From contig NZ_BNDS01000023.1 of NCBI RefSeq assembly GCF_014656545.1, positions 23,694 through 75,508 on the forward strand: 51,815 bases of DNA, given 5' to 3'. This DNA comes from Neobacillus kokaensis. Its GTDB lineage: Bacteria; Bacillota; Bacilli; Bacillales; Cytobacillaceae. Below, one piece after another: positions 1 through 11,146 of the stretch; the stretch's first letter is position 1, and each line of letters starts with the position of its first letter. A program made the position numbers and the translations under genes. Below the pieces are notes generated by a model that searched no databases, was not told the origin of the DNA, and saw only the letters and a program-made list of their open reading frames with translations.

Positions 1-270
1 ATACCTCTTATTGGCTACCGTGGGATCATTTTTTTCCCTCGCTCGGGCGCCAATACCTCTTATTGGCTACCGAAGGACCTTTTTTTCCGCTCGCTCGGGC
101 GCTAATAACCTGTATTGGCTACCGAGAGACCTCTTTTTCCACTCGCTCGGGCGCCAATAACCTGTATTGGCTGCCGAGGGACCGGTTTTTCCACCTGCCC
201 GGGCGCCAATAACCTATATTGGCTACCGTAGCACTGTACTTCCATTTTTCCAAGCGTCAATAAGCGATTA
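1..270. repeat. Tandem array of 52-bp repeats
   Basis: The core 'attggctaccg' (ctgccg in one copy) begins at 10, 62, 114, 166 and 218, an exact 52-bp period. There are four full units (10-217), a partial unit at the window edge (1-9) and a fifth that decays after about 228 towards truA. Each unit holds a dyad ccaata-N5-tattgg, then ggctaccg, a variable stretch, a T tract (5-8 T) ending in ttcc, and cgctcgggcgcc. The units are contiguous with no unique spacers, so this is not a CRISPR array. 52 is not a multiple of 3, so the frame that crosses the array is not a repeat protein. The array lies just after the truA stop, in the gap that should lead to rplM, and probably continues beyond the window. 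Confidence 0.93.
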
Positions 271-301
271 TCACTAGATTCCAGCAACTCATGAACCAAA
301 T

Positions 302-1048
302 TCACTTATCGTAAAACACTTCCCACAAATACAACCCATGTGCGGGTGCGGTTTTTCCGGCAAAACGACGGTCTTTCTTCTCCAAAATTTCAGCCATTTC
401 CTGAGGATGACGATCGCCAGAGCCGACTTCTAGCAGCGTTCCTGTCAAAATACGAACCATATTATACAAAAAGCCATTCCCTACGAATCGAATCGTCAGA
501 AAATCCTCATCCAGCAAAAAATCAATGGTTTCTATTGTCCGGACCTTGTCAGCCACCTCCGTCTTTGCAGAGCAAAAACTTGTAAAGTCCAGCGGCCGGC
601 CAACCAAATATTGGCTTGCTGCTTGCATTGCCTCAAGATCCAAAGTATAGGGGTAACGGTAGGCGTACCGGCGAACAAACGGGTCCCGCCTCTTCGACAA
701 AAGCAGACGGTAGCGATACTCTTTCCCTTCTGCATCAAATCGGGCATGAAACGACTCGCTCACCTTTTCAACAATAAGAATGGAAAGATCCTCCGGAAGC
801 AGTGCATTCAGAGCGGTCACCCACTTCTCTTCTGGAATCGCAAGCGGTGAATCAAAATGAATTACCTGCCCTATCGCATGAACACCGGCATCTGTTCTGC
901 CAGAAGCCGTCACTTTCACTTCATGGCCCTTATGCATCTTTGCTAAAACAGCTTCTAGAACAGACTGAACTGTCCGCTTGTTAGGCTGGATCTGATAACC
1001 GGCAAACTCGGTGCCATCATACGTAATGATTGCTTTATACCTTTGCAT
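302..1048 (-). CDS. truA: tRNA pseudouridine(38-40) synthase TruA
   Basis: TruA converts uridines 38-40 of the tRNA anticodon arm to pseudouridine in the cytoplasm. The 248-residue protein starts MQRYKAIITYDG and carries the catalytic Asp at about residue 53 in the motif SGRTDAGVHA. The C-terminal motifs NGFLYNMVR and APAHGLYLW are typical of the family, and the length matches (B. subtilis about 247). I chose the ATG at 1048 because GGAGAG lies five bases upstream; an in-frame ATG at 1060 would overlap the ecfT stop and lacks a site. It is the last gene of the ecfA1-ecfA2-ecfT-truA run, and the 52-bp repeat array follows directly. Confidence 0.96.
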   Translation of the reverse strand: MQRYKAIITYDGTEFAGYQIQPNKRTVQSVLEAVLAKMHKGHEVKVTASGRTDAGVHAIGQVIHFDSPLAIPEEKWVTALNALLPEDLSILIVEKVSESFHARFDAEGKEYRYRLLLSKRRDPFVRRYAYRYPYTLDLEAMQAASQYLVGRPLDFTSFCSAKTEVADKVRTIETIDFLLDEDFLTIRFVGNGFLYNMVRILTGTLLEVGSGDRHPQEMAEILEKKDRRFAGKTAPAHGLYLWEVFYDK

Positions 1049-1059
1049 AATTCTCTCCA

Positions 1060-1857
1060 TTAGGACCGAAATAAGATTAATAGAACGGTGATGATTGCCA
1101 AAAAGACAAGCTGCAGGGTATCAACCATTTTCCAGCTTAACTGCCGGTATTTAGTCCTGCCCTCACCGCCGCGGTACCCACGTGCTTCCATTGCAATTGC
1201 CAGTTCTTCCGCGCGCTTAAACGAGCTGACAAATAGCGGTATTAACAATGGGATGATAGCCTTAATCCGTTCCTTTACTGGGCCGCTGGCAAACTCAACA
1301 CCTCTGGCAATTTGCGCTTTCATAATTTTATCGGTTTCCTGCATCAGCGTTGGAATAAACCGTAGTGATATGGACATCATTAATGCCATTTCATGTACAG
1401 GAAAACGGACTTTTTTTAACGGCCCCAAAAGGGTTTCTAGTCCATCTGTAATTTCAATCGGCGTCGTTGTTAGTGTTAACAGCGACGTCATTAAGATTAG
1501 AAAGAAAAAGCGGAAGGAAATATAAAAGCCCATTTTCATTCCTTCTTCATATATTTTCAACGGTCCTAAATGAAACAAGACTGTTCCTTCCCTTGTAAAA
1601 AATATCTGCAGAAGAAATGTGAAAATTACCAGCCATAAGACCGGCTTCAACCCTCCATATAAAAAGCGAGCTGGGATCCTGGATAAACCAATCATGAAAA
1701 AAGTATAAATTCCAATAATTGCATAAGTCTGCCAATTGTTAGCAAGAAAAATAACACATACGAACAAGAAAATAATCGTCAGTTTTGATCGTGGATCCAT
1801 TTTATGAACGAGCGAATCTGCAGGGACATAGCGGCCGAAAATCATTTTTTCCATCAT
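1060..1857 (-). CDS. ecfT: ECF transporter transmembrane subunit EcfT
   Basis: EcfT is the membrane coupling protein of group II energy-coupling factor transporters. It connects the ATPases EcfA1/EcfA2 with interchangeable vitamin-binding S components encoded elsewhere. The 265 residues begin with a cytosolic segment holding DPRSKL, followed by several hydrophobic helices (for example about 25-75 and 105-130) and a C-terminal coupling region. The family's conserved Arg-Gly signature appears as ARG in AQIARGVEF and again as EARGYRGG near residue 230. Its ATG overlaps the ecfA2 stop by four bases (ATGA), which points to coupled translation. Two more in-frame ATGs (1854, 1845) are possible starts. 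Confidence 0.95.
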   Translation of the reverse strand: MMEKMIFGRYVPADSLVHKMDPRSKLTIIFLFVCVIFLANNWQTYAIIGIYTFFMIGLSRIPARFLYGGLKPVLWLVIFTFLLQIFFTREGTVLFHLGPLKIYEEGMKMGFYISFRFFFLILMTSLLTLTTTPIEITDGLETLLGPLKKVRFPVHEMALMMSISLRFIPTLMQETDKIMKAQIARGVEFASGPVKERIKAIIPLLIPLFVSSFKRAEELAIAMEARGYRGGEGRTKYRQLSWKMVDTLQLVFLAIITVLLILFRS

Positions 1858-2723
1858 AATCTGACACCTCGCTTTAACTTGTTAGCGAAGGCAGAAGATA
1901 ATTGCTCAATCGATAGATAGATTTGCTCAAAATTCATGCCCCATTTTTCCTCAAGCTTCAGTTGGAAACGAACAACCTCGGGAACATCTAACCCCATTTG
2001 TACCAATTCTCCAGGTGAAGAAAAAATTTCTTCGGGTGTTCCCTTTTTAGCGACCTTGCCATGCTGCATGATAACGATTTGGTCTGCATACCTTGCGGCG
2101 TCTTCCATGCTATGGGTAACAAGAATGGTAGATAATTGTCTTTCCTGGTGAAGCTGATAAAACATATCCATGATTTCCTTGCGGCCGCGGGGGTCTAGAC
2201 CAGCCGTGGGCTCATCAAGGACAATGACATCCGGTTCCATAGCTAACACCCCGGCAATCGCCACCCGGCGCATTTGACCACCTGATAAATCAAATGGCGA
2301 CTTTTCTAAAATTTCTTCAGCTAGTCCTACTTGCTTTAGAGCAACACGTGCACGCTTTTTTGCATCCGCTTCAGTAACACCAAAATTCATCGGTCCGAAA
2401 ATAATGTCTTTCTCAACTGTTTCTTCAAACAATTGGTGCTCAGGAAACTGAAATACAATGCCAACCCGTTGACGTACCTTGCGTAAATCTTTATTTTTTT
2501 GATGTGCTTTAATTTCTTTATCGCCAATGGCTACAGTGCCCTCCGAAGGGACGAGCAAAGCATTTAAATGCTGTAAGACAGTTGACTTGCCGGATCCGGT
2601 ATGACCAATTATCGCCAAATAAGTGCCGGAAGGAATATCAATGGAAACATCCTGGATAGCCAATCGTTCAAACGGTGTGTTTGCCTGATAGCGGTAATCT
2701 ACATGCGAGAGCGATATGTCCAT
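1854..2723 (-). CDS. ecfA2: ECF transporter ATP-binding subunit EcfA2
   Basis: This is one of the two ABC ATPases of the shared ECF module; it hydrolyses ATP to drive uptake of vitamins such as riboflavin, biotin or folate through EcfT and an S component. The 289-residue protein has Walker [10 protein letters not shown] (residues 40-48), Q-loop [14 protein letters not shown] signature LSGGQMRR, Walker [13 protein letters not shown] and the switch His in VTHSMED. The C-terminal tail is typical of EcfA proteins. The start overlaps the 3' end of ecfA1 by 25 bp, and the stop overlaps the ecfT start. Confidence 0.95.
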   Translation of the reverse strand: MDISLSHVDYRYQANTPFERLAIQDVSIDIPSGTYLAIIGHTGSGKSTVLQHLNALLVPSEGTVAIGDKEIKAHQKNKDLRKVRQRVGIVFQFPEHQLFEETVEKDIIFGPMNFGVTEADAKKRARVALKQVGLAEEILEKSPFDLSGGQMRRVAIAGVLAMEPDVIVLDEPTAGLDPRGRKEIMDMFYQLHQERQLSTILVTHSMEDAARYADQIVIMQHGKVAKKGTPEEIFSSPGELVQMGLDVPEVVRFQLKLEEKWGMNFEQIYLSIEQLSSAFANKLKRGVRL

Positions 2724-3538
2724 AACTCTGTCACCAACTCTTCTTCCGATAAATAGTGCTTGGATAGTTGAATACCTTCTGCCCGAAATGCCTTTGCCAT
2801 TTTTACCGAGAAGGGGATATCCAACCCCAGCTGTACCAATTGCTCATCCATTGAAAAAATTTCATCAGGGGTACCTTCGCGAAATACTTCGCCTTTATTC
2901 ATAACAATAATCCGGTCAGCTTTTGCAGCCTCTTCTAAATCATGGGTGATCGAAATGACAGTCAGCGACTTCTCATCCTTTAAGGTTCTGACTGTTTCTA
3001 ATACCTCTTCTCGGCCTCTAGGGTCAAGCATCGATGTTGCCTCATCTAAAATAATGATTGCGGGTCTTAGCGCCAAGACGCTGGCAATGGCGACACGCTG
3101 CTTTTGTCCGCCAGATAGATGGTGGGGCTCTTGATGCAGAAACTGTTCCATTTTAACTTTTTTTAAAGAATCTTCAACCCTCTGGACCATCTCAAGCCTA
3201 GGAATGCCCATATTTTCTAAACCAAAAGCCACATCATCCTGGACTGTGGTTCCAACGAACTGATTATCAGGGTTTTGAAAAACCATGCCAATCTTACTGC
3301 GAATATCCCAAATAGTTTCCTCTTGGAGTTTCATTCCGCAAACAGTAATTTCTCCATCCTTCGGAAATTGTAGCCCATTTAATAATTTGGCCATTGTCGA
3401 TTTCCCTGACCCATTATGCCCGACAATTGCAAGCCACTCCCCATCGTAAATATCAAAGGAAACATGATTTAAGGCATTTCGCTCCTGACCATCGTATTGA
3501 AACGTCACCCCTTTAAGTGACACAATCGGCGTTTTCAT
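2699..3538 (-). CDS. ecfA1: ECF transporter ATP-binding subunit EcfA1
   Basis: This is the partner ATPase of EcfA2 in the shared ECF vitamin-uptake module. The 279 residues show Walker [10 protein letters not shown] (40-48), Q-loop [11 protein letters not shown], signature LSGGQKQR, Walker [13 protein letters not shown] and the switch His in ITHDLEEA. The start at 3538 has a strong site (GGGGGGAG) seven bases upstream. The two ATPases are only moderately alike, as expected for the asymmetric EcfA1-EcfA2 pair. A terminator-like structure and a possible promoter lie upstream, so this four-gene unit is probably transcribed partly apart from the ribosomal genes. Confidence 0.95.
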   Translation of the reverse strand: MKTPIVSLKGVTFQYDGQERNALNHVSFDIYDGEWLAIVGHNGSGKSTMAKLLNGLQFPKDGEITVCGMKLQEETIWDIRSKIGMVFQNPDNQFVGTTVQDDVAFGLENMGIPRLEMVQRVEDSLKKVKMEQFLHQEPHHLSGGQKQRVAIASVLALRPAIIILDEATSMLDPRGREEVLETVRTLKDEKSLTVISITHDLEEAAKADRIIVMNKGEVFREGTPDEIFSMDEQLVQLGLDIPFSVKMAKAFRAEGIQLSKHYLSEEELVTELWTYRSRM

Positions 3539-3567
3539 CGAAGTTTCTCCCCCCTAAACTAATCTCT

Positions 3568-3594
3568 ACTATACTAAACTCTATTTAGATACAA
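3568..3594 (-). promoter_or_regulatory. Possible sigma-A promoter of ecfA1-truA unit
   Basis: On the minus strand TTGTAT (3589-3594) and TATAGT (3568-3573) are separated by 15 bp, shorter than ideal. The pair sits just after the T tract of the upstream terminator and about 30 bp before the ecfA1 start. The spacing makes this a weak call. Confidence 0.3.
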
Positions 3595-3676
3595 AAAAAG
3601 CCTGCACCTCTTCCCAGGGCAGTGCTTCGAACACTTTAACTATTATTTAATAAGCTAATTGAAATGGGAGAGGTGC
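3593..3676 (-). terminator. Long-loop terminator-like hairpin before ecfA1
   Basis: On the minus strand an 11-nt arm GCACCTCTCCC (3666-3676) can pair with GGGAAGAGGTGC (3604-3615), with one bulge and about 50 nt between. AGGC and seven T residues follow. This fits a rho-independent terminator ending readthrough from rplQ. The upstream arm also contains, on the plus strand, the ribosome binding site of the broken small reading frame at 3677. Confidence 0.5.
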
Positions 3677-3862
3677 ATGAGCTAGACGAGTCACAAAAAA
3701 GGAAACAATCCTTTCTTCCCAAAGATTGAGTCTAAGCTGAGAAGGCCCCAGAGATATGGAGTTGCGCTCATCGTAACACTCTTTTTGGCTTGCTTCACAA
3801 TTTGTTTAAGAGGAGTGTGCGCAGAGCTAAGCTTTCCAATATTCAAGACTGAGAATCAATAA
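3677..3862 (+). pseudogene. Broken small membrane-protein reading frame
   Basis: This is the only candidate gene on the plus strand. A GGGAGAGG site (3666-3673) is followed after three bases by ATG (3677) and AGC, then a TAG at codon 3 (3683-3685). The same frame then stays open for 58 codons to TAA at 3860. The open part is basic and Ser/Pro-rich at first (HKKGNNPFFPKIESKL), then has one hydrophobic segment (YGVALIVTLFLACFTICL) and a short tail. One in-frame TAG would explain its silence. I do not recognise the family; it could also be a chance frame. No known gene sits here in B. subtilis. Confidence 0.3.
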
Positions 3863-3914
3863 TTCCCACTATACCTGAATATTCAGATTCACTCTTGCAG
3901 TGCTCTGCCCCAGT
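3863..3914. other. Gap between relic and rplQ terminator
   Basis: The 443-bp rplQ-ecfA1 gap (3539-3982) holds the promoter, hairpin, broken frame and rplQ terminator listed separately. In this remaining piece I see only a 12-bp perfect palindrome ctgaatattcag (3875-3886), without an assigned role. Confidence 0.4.
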
Positions 3915-3968
3915 ACAACAAAAGGGCAAAGAACAAGTTTGTTCTAAACTGTCCAGCGCCCTTGTTGT
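3915..3968 (-). terminator. Probable terminator after rplQ
   Basis: On the minus strand ACAACAAGGGC pairs with GCCCTTTTGTTGT across an inner hairpin AGAACA-AACT-TGTTCT. It begins 14 bp after the rplQ stop. The T-rich 3' arm fits an intrinsic terminator closing the alpha operon, though there is no long pure T tail. Confidence 0.6.
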
Positions 3969-3982
3969 CTGTTTAGTCCATA

Positions 3983-4369
<387 letters not shown>

Positions 4370-4397
4370 TCATTAAAACGGATTGCTCTAGTAAAGC

Positions 4398-5342
4398 CTA
4401 GTCGTCTTTACGTAAGCCTAATCCAAGCTCTTCTAGTTTTGCCTTCACTTCTTCGAGTGATTTGCGGCCTAAGTTACGTACTTTCATCATATCTTCTTCA
4501 GTTTTATTGGCTAATTCCTGAACAGTATTAATGCCAGCACGTTTTAAACAGTTATAAGAACGAACAGAAAGGTCAAGTTCTTCAATTGTCATTTCTAGAA
4601 CTTTTTCTTTTTGGTCTTCTTCTTTTTCAATCATGATTTCAGCATTTTGTGCTTCATCAGTTAGACCAACGAAGATATTTAAATGCTCCGTCAAGATTTT
4701 TGAACCAAGAGCAATTGCTTCTTTTGGTCCAGTACTTCCGTCTGTCCAAACATCAAGTGTCAGCTTATCGAAATTAGATAATTGACCTACACGAGTATTT
4801 TCTACCTGATATGAAACACGGGAAACCGGCGTATAAATGGAATCAATCGGAATTACACCAATTGGCTGGTCCTCACGCTTATTTTGATCAGCAGGAGTAT
4901 AGCCGCGTCCGCGCTTCGCAGTTAAACGCATACGTAGATGTCCATTGGATGCTAAGGTTGCAATATGCTGATCGGGATTTAATATCTCCACATCACTGTC
5001 GTGAGTAATGTTACCAGCAGTAATTGGGCCTGCACCTTGGATATCAATTTCTAATGTTTTTTCCTCGTCAGAATAGATTTTTAACGCAATCTTCTTGATG
5101 TTTAAAATAATGGATGTTACATCCTCTACGACGCCTTCAATTGTTGAGAACTCATGAAGTACCCCATCGACCTGAATCGCAGTAACAGCGGCACCTGGCA
5201 GTGAAGATAGTAGGATACGACGTAAGGAGTTACCCAAAGTGGTACCATATCCACGCTCTAGTGGCTCTACGACGAACTTACCGTATTTGGCATCATCGCT
5301 GATCTCAACCGTTTCGATTTTTGGTTTTTCTATTTCGATCAT
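4398..5342 (-). CDS. rpoA: DNA-directed RNA polymerase subunit alpha
   Basis: Alpha forms the dimer on which RNA polymerase assembles and contacts activators and UP elements. The 314 residues comprise an N-terminal domain (about 1-230; [20 protein letters not shown]), a linker rich in Glu/Lys, and a C-terminal domain (about 250-314) with [14 protein letters not shown] and [16 protein letters not shown] chose the ATG at 5342 (MIEIEKPK), which gives the usual 314 residues and follows GGAGGG by seven bases; an in-frame TTG one codon upstream is also possible. It sits between rpsK and rplQ as in all bacilli. Confidence 0.97.
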   Translation of the reverse strand: MIEIEKPKIETVEISDDAKYGKFVVEPLERGYGTTLGNSLRRILLSSLPGAAVTAIQVDGVLHEFSTIEGVVEDVTSIILNIKKIALKIYSDEEKTLEIDIQGAGPITAGNITHDSDVEILNPDQHIATLASNGHLRMRLTAKRGRGYTPADQNKREDQPIGVIPIDSIYTPVSRVSYQVENTRVGQLSNFDKLTLDVWTDGSTGPKEAIALGSKILTEHLNIFVGLTDEAQNAEIMIEKEEDQKEKVLEMTIEELDLSVRSYNCLKRAGINTVQELANKTEEDMMKVRNLGRKSLEEVKAKLEELGLGLRKDD

Positions 5343-5519
5343 CAATTAACCCTCCTTCAAAACGTCGAAACCTCAATTAGACGTTCGCTAATCGAAATTC
5401 CCCCATGTACATGTTCCCGTTTTGTGCACAACAACTGGAATAAATCTTCTGTATAAACTTCAAATAAATTCATATCATATCCCATTATAGACGGATGATA
5501 CAAATTCTATACAGAAAAA
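5343..5519 (-). other. rpsK-rpoA spacer with leader hairpin
   Basis: This 177-bp gap is long for a ribosomal operon. On the minus strand it holds TATAAT and TATGAT boxes without good -35 partners, so an internal promoter is possible but unproven. A hairpin AACGTC...GACGTT (plus-strand 5361-5385) lies just before the rpoA ribosome binding site. A regulatory role is inference. Confidence 0.35.
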
Positions 5520-5909
<390 letters not shown>

Positions 5910-5931
5910 TTACTTTAACCTCCTTTGCCGA

Positions 5932-6297
5932 TTACTTCTTCTTGTTCGCAACAGTCTTACGAGGACCTTTGCGTGTACGAGCGTTGTTTTTCGTATTTTG
6001 TCCACGAACCGGTAAACCACGGCGATGGCGCAATCCACGATAGCATCCGATTTCCATTAGACGCTTAATGTTAAGGGAAACTTCACGGCGAAGATCACCT
6101 TCAACCTTTAATTTGTCAATGATATCACGGATTTTATTAAGTTCGTCTTCAGTTAAGTCACGCACACGAGTATCTTCAGAAACGCCAGCTTCTGCCAAGA
6201 TCTTTTGTGCTGTATTTTTACCAATACCATAAATGTAAGTTAATGAGATTACTACACGTTTTTCACGTGGAACATCTACACCAGCAATACGTGCCAT
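5932..6297 (-). CDS. rpsM: 30S ribosomal protein S13
   Basis: S13 sits in the head of the 30S subunit, contacts the P-site tRNA and bridges to the 50S. The 121 residues begin [14 protein letters not shown], include the helix-hairpin-helix-like segment [12 protein letters not shown] and end in a basic tail ([16 protein letters not shown]) that reaches toward tRNA. I took the ATG at 6297 (GGGAGG upstream, usual length) over an in-frame GTG at 6309. Confidence 0.97.
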   Translation of the reverse strand: MARIAGVDVPREKRVVISLTYIYGIGKNTAQKILAEAGVSEDTRVRDLTEDELNKIRDIIDKLKVEGDLRREVSLNIKRLMEIGCYRGLRHRRGLPVRGQNTKNNARTRKGPRKTVANKKK

Positions 6298-6321
6298 TAA
6301 AATGTGCACCTCCCTCGAGTC

Positions 6322-6471
<150 letters not shown>

Positions 6472-6690
6472 TTATTTAAACCGGTACGTAATTCTTCCGC
6501 GAGTTAAGTCATATGGAGAAAGCTCAACAGTAACTTTATCGCCCGGAAGAATACGAATGAAATGCATTCGGATTTTCCCTGATACATGAGCTAGCACTGT
6601 ATGACCATTTTCTAATTCTACCTTAAACATCGCATTTGGCAAAGTTTCAATAACTTTACCTTCAATTTCAATAACATCATCTTTGGCCAT
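6472..6690 (-). CDS. infA: Translation initiation factor IF-1
   Basis: IF-1 is a small S1/OB-fold protein that blocks the A site during initiation. The 72 residues ([13 protein letters not shown] ... RGRITYRFK) match the family in length, with the conserved core [19 protein letters not shown]. The start has GGGAGACGGG upstream. Normally map and a KOW-domain gene lie directly upstream; here there is only a 273-bp gap with map remains. Confidence 0.97.
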   Translation of the reverse strand: MAKDDVIEIEGKVIETLPNAMFKVELENGHTVLAHVSGKIRMHFIRILPGDKVTVELSPYDLTRGRITYRFK

Positions 6691-6815
6691 CGGTCCCGTC
6701 TCCCTTCTCTTTCAAAAATAGTAATCATAATAAAGCGGTCTTCTCGTTCGTACGATGTTAGCAACCTTATGATTTTAACATATTGTACTTCTATTGTCCT
6801 CAACTAAATTTTACA
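6691..6815 (-). other. Decayed spacer where map end and KOW gene should be
   Basis: In B. subtilis the 3' part of map and a small KOW-domain gene (ybzG) occupy this place. No intact gene is visible. Read in mixed frames around 6720-6780, the minus strand gives VANIVRT-EDRFIMIT, which vaguely recalls the start of a KOW protein, but the match is too short to be sure. A 61-codon frame crossing infA is a shadow. Confidence 0.4.
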
Positions 6816-6963
6816 AATTGAGGATTTAGCGTCCACATGTCATTCTTTCCCAACTCTCGGTCCTACATACTCAGTACAATAGAAAAGCCTTTTGCTTTTA
6901 CATACTCTTGAATCTTAAGGGAGATCATCGAGAGTCGCATGCCAGTAGCCTTGGGGTTAGACA

Positions 6964-6964
<1 letters not shown>
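6816..6964 (-). pseudogene. map: Remnant of methionine aminopeptidase (map)
   Basis: Map removes the initiator methionine. Only a central fragment remains. From 6963 leftwards the minus strand reads KATGMRLSMISLKIQEYVKAKGFSIV; after a one-base deletion at about 6873 it continues EYVGPRVGKE, a TGA stop, then HVDAKSS. This aligns with the family segment AKPGxRLxxISHAIQxYV...[20 protein letters not shown] (about residues 130-175 of 248). The metal-binding His of GHGVG is replaced (PRVG), the first ~130 and last ~70 residues are missing, and there is a frameshift and a stop. The fragment abuts the adk stop, exactly where map belongs. Map is normally essential, so another copy should exist elsewhere in the genome. 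Confidence 0.8.
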
Positions 6965-8986
<2,022 letters not shown>

Positions 8987-8987
<1 letters not shown>

Positions 8988-9427
8988 TAGATCACCTCAG
9001 TAGATCCACCAGCAGCTTCGATTGCTTCCTTAGCAGCAGAGGAGAATTTGTGAGCTTTTACAGTCAACTTTTTCTCTACGTTCCCTTTGGCAAGAATCTT
9101 AATTCCTGACTTTTCGTTACTTACAACACCAGTTTCGATCAGAAGTTCTGGAGTAACTTCTGTACCTTCTTCAAAACGGTTTAAAGCATCAAGGTTCACA
9201 ATGGCAAACTCTTTACGGCTAATGTTGGTAAATCCGCGTTTTGGTAAACGACGCATTAAAGGTGTTTGACCACCTTCGAATCCAACACGTACACCACCGC
9301 CAGAACGAGCTTTTTGACCCTTATGACCTTTACCGGCAGTTTTACCATTACCTGAACCAATACCGCGTCCTTTACGTTTACGCTCTAGACGGGAACCTTC
9401 AGCAGGCTTTAATTCATGAAGTTTCAT
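8987..9427 (-). CDS. rplO: 50S ribosomal protein L15
   Basis: L15 is a late-assembling large-subunit protein. The 146-residue sequence begins [22 protein letters not shown], has the glycine/basic extension ([31 protein letters not shown]) that threads into 23S rRNA, and a compact C-terminal domain. It follows rpmD by 32 bp and overlaps secY. Confidence 0.97.
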
Positions 9428-9459
9428 ATCGGCACCTCCTTATGAAAGAAAACAATTGA

Positions 9460-9642
9460 TTACTGTTCTTTAACTGTTACAAGGTGAGCAACTTTATTAA
9501 TCATACCGCGAATAGCAGCATTATCTTGTTGCTCAACTGTTTGATTTAATTTACGTAAACCAAGCGCTTCAACTGTTTTGCGTTGATCTTGCGGACGACC
9601 AATAACGCTTTTGCTGAGGGTAATTACAAGTTTATTTGCCAT
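9460..9642 (-). CDS. rpmD: 50S ribosomal protein L30
   Basis: This is a short 60-residue L30 of the bacterial type ([20 protein letters not shown]), with the conserved [16 protein letters not shown] segment. It binds 23S/5S rRNA in the large subunit. It lies 14 bp after rpsE, with GGGGG upstream of the start. Confidence 0.97.
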   Translation of the reverse strand: MANKLVITLSKSVIGRPQDQRKTVEALGLRKLNQTVEQQDNAAIRGMINKVAHLVTVKEQ

Positions 9643-9656
9643 TTGATTTCCCCCCC

Positions 9657-10157
9657 TTATCCTAACAGTTCTTCTACTGATTTACCACGTAATTTAGCTA
9701 CGTCTTCAGCACGTTTTAATTGTGTTAAACCTTCAACGGTAGCACGAATGACGTTAATTGGAGTATTTGTTCCAAGAGATTTAGAAAGGATATCCTGAAT
9801 CCCAGATAGTTCAAGAACCGCACGAACTGGGCCACCTGCGATAACTCCTGTACCTTCTGCAGCAGGTTTAAGCAGGATTTCACCAGCACCAAAGCGTCCA
9901 ATTACTTCGTGAGGAACAGTTGTTCCAACCATTGGTACTTCAATTAGATTTTTCTTGGCATCTTCAATTGCCTTACGAATTGCATCAGGTACTTCCTGTG
10001 CTTTACCGGTACCGAAACCGACATGGCCGTTTCTGTCTCCGACTACAACAAGAGCAGAGAAACGGAAACGACGTCCACCTTTTACAACCTTCGCAACACG
10101 GTTAACCGTAACTACACGTTCTTCTAGTTCAAGCTTGTTTGGATCAATACGACGCAT
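9657..10157 (-). CDS. rpsE: 30S ribosomal protein S5
   Basis: S5 helps maintain decoding accuracy and lines the mRNA entry channel. The 166 residues contain the double-stranded-RNA-like N domain ([24 protein letters not shown]) with the loop KVVKGGRR where spectinomycin-resistance mutations occur in other species, and the C domain ending [11 protein letters not shown]. Length equals Bacillus S5. The start has GGAGGG upstream. Confidence 0.97.
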   Translation of the reverse strand: MRRIDPNKLELEERVVTVNRVAKVVKGGRRFRFSALVVVGDRNGHVGFGTGKAQEVPDAIRKAIEDAKKNLIEVPMVGTTVPHEVIGRFGAGEILLKPAAEGTGVIAGGPVRAVLELSGIQDILSKSLGTNTPINVIRATVEGLTQLKRAEDVAKLRGKSVEELLG

Positions 10158-10182
10158 TATTCTTTATTCCCTCCTTTGTCTA

Positions 10183-10545
10183 TTAAAATTGTAGTCCATT
10201 TTCACGAGCCGCATCAGCTAATGCTTGAATACGTCCATGGTATAGGTATCCTCCACGGTCAAAGACGATAGAAGAAACCCCTTTTTCCACCGCACGTTTC
10301 GCAACTAATTCGCCAACCGCTTTAGCTGCCTCAAGATTGCTTGAAGACTCAAGGTTAAGTTCTTTATCTAGTGTAGAAGCACTTGCTAAAGTAACTCCTT
10401 TTATGTCATCGATAACCTGTGCATAAATATGCTTGTTTGAACGAAACACATTTAGACGTGGACGAGCAGAGGTTCCGCTAAGTTTCGCACGAACACGAGC
10501 ATGTCTCTTACGGCGAACAGCGTTTTTATCTTGCTTCGTAATCAT
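10183..10545 (-). CDS. rplR: 50S ribosomal protein L18
   Basis: L18 binds 5S rRNA in the central protuberance. The 120-residue protein starts [22 protein letters not shown], a basic N terminus, and has the core [20 protein letters not shown] and the end [13 protein letters not shown]. It sits between rplF and rpsE as usual. Confidence 0.97.
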   Translation of the reverse strand: MITKQDKNAVRRKRHARVRAKLSGTSARPRLNVFRSNKHIYAQVIDDIKGVTLASASTLDKELNLESSSNLEAAKAVGELVAKRAVEKGVSSIVFDRGGYLYHGRIQALADAARENGLQF

Positions 10546-10577
10546 TTACGTCACTCCTTTCGTTTACCTATGCGGCA

Positions 10578-11114
10578 TTACTTACCTGTTTTACCTTCTT
10601 TGCGACGAACAAATTCGCCTTCGTAACGAATTCCTTTGCCTTTATATGGCTCTGGAGGACGAACCCCGCGAATGTTAGCTGCTAATGCACCAACACGTTC
10701 CTTGTCAGTACCTTTTACTGTAACCTTTGTATTGGCAGGTACTTCAATTTCAATACCTTCCTCAGGTTCGATCTCAACTGGATGAGAATAGCCGACATTC
10801 AATACAAGCTTCTTACCTTGTTTTTGAGCACGGTATCCTACCCCGATAAGTTCTAAATTTTTCTCAAATCCTTTAGAAACACCTTCCACCATGTTTGCTA
10901 AAAGAGCACGAGTTGTACCGTGTAATGTACGGTGTTCTTTCGACTCTGATGGACGAGTAACTGTAATAACATTTTCTTCGATAGTAATATTGATTTCCGG
11001 ATTAAAAGAACGTGAAAGTTCGCCTTTCGGTCCTTTAACAGTAACATCACCGTTGTTAACAGTAACTGTTACACCTGCTGGAATTTCAATAGGTTTTTTC
11101 CCTACGCGAGACAT
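10578..11114 (-). CDS. rplF: 50S ribosomal protein L6
   Basis: L6 lies near the sarcin-ricin loop and the factor-binding site. The 178-residue sequence ([19 protein letters not shown]) has two repeated L6 domains and the signature [22 protein letters not shown] at the C terminus. Length matches Bacillus L6. It lies 32 bp after rpsH. Confidence 0.97.
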   Translation of the reverse strand: MSRVGKKPIEIPAGVTVTVNNGDVTVKGPKGELSRSFNPEINITIEENVITVTRPSESKEHRTLHGTTRALLANMVEGVSKGFEKNLELIGVGYRAQKQGKKLVLNVGYSHPVEIEPEEGIEIEVPANTKVTVKGTDKERVGALAANIRGVRPPEPYKGKGIRYEGEFVRRKEGKTGK

Positions 11115-11146
11115 TTAGTGCACCTCCATTCATTCAAAAACTCTTC

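Noticed and set aside
1..270. CRISPR array
   Set aside because: Units are contiguous and diverged, with no unique spacers and no cas genes nearby.
1..301. L13 leader for rplM
   Set aside because: rplM is outside the window and I cannot identify the leader fold within the repeats.
102..305. Minus-strand 67-codon frame after truA
   Set aside because: It runs across the 52-bp repeats, whose period is not a multiple of three, and has no ribosome binding site or family resemblance.
1088..1525. Plus-strand 145-codon frame
   Set aside because: Antisense shadow of ecfT; low-complexity composition and no ribosome binding site.
3539..3982. Vitamin riboswitch before ecfA1
   Set aside because: No motif of thiamine, FMN, cobalamin or folate riboswitches is recognisable; the shared ECF module usually lacks one.
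6618..6803. Minus-strand 61-codon frame overlapping infA
   Set aside because: It uses infA sequence in a different frame; the part outside infA is decayed spacer.
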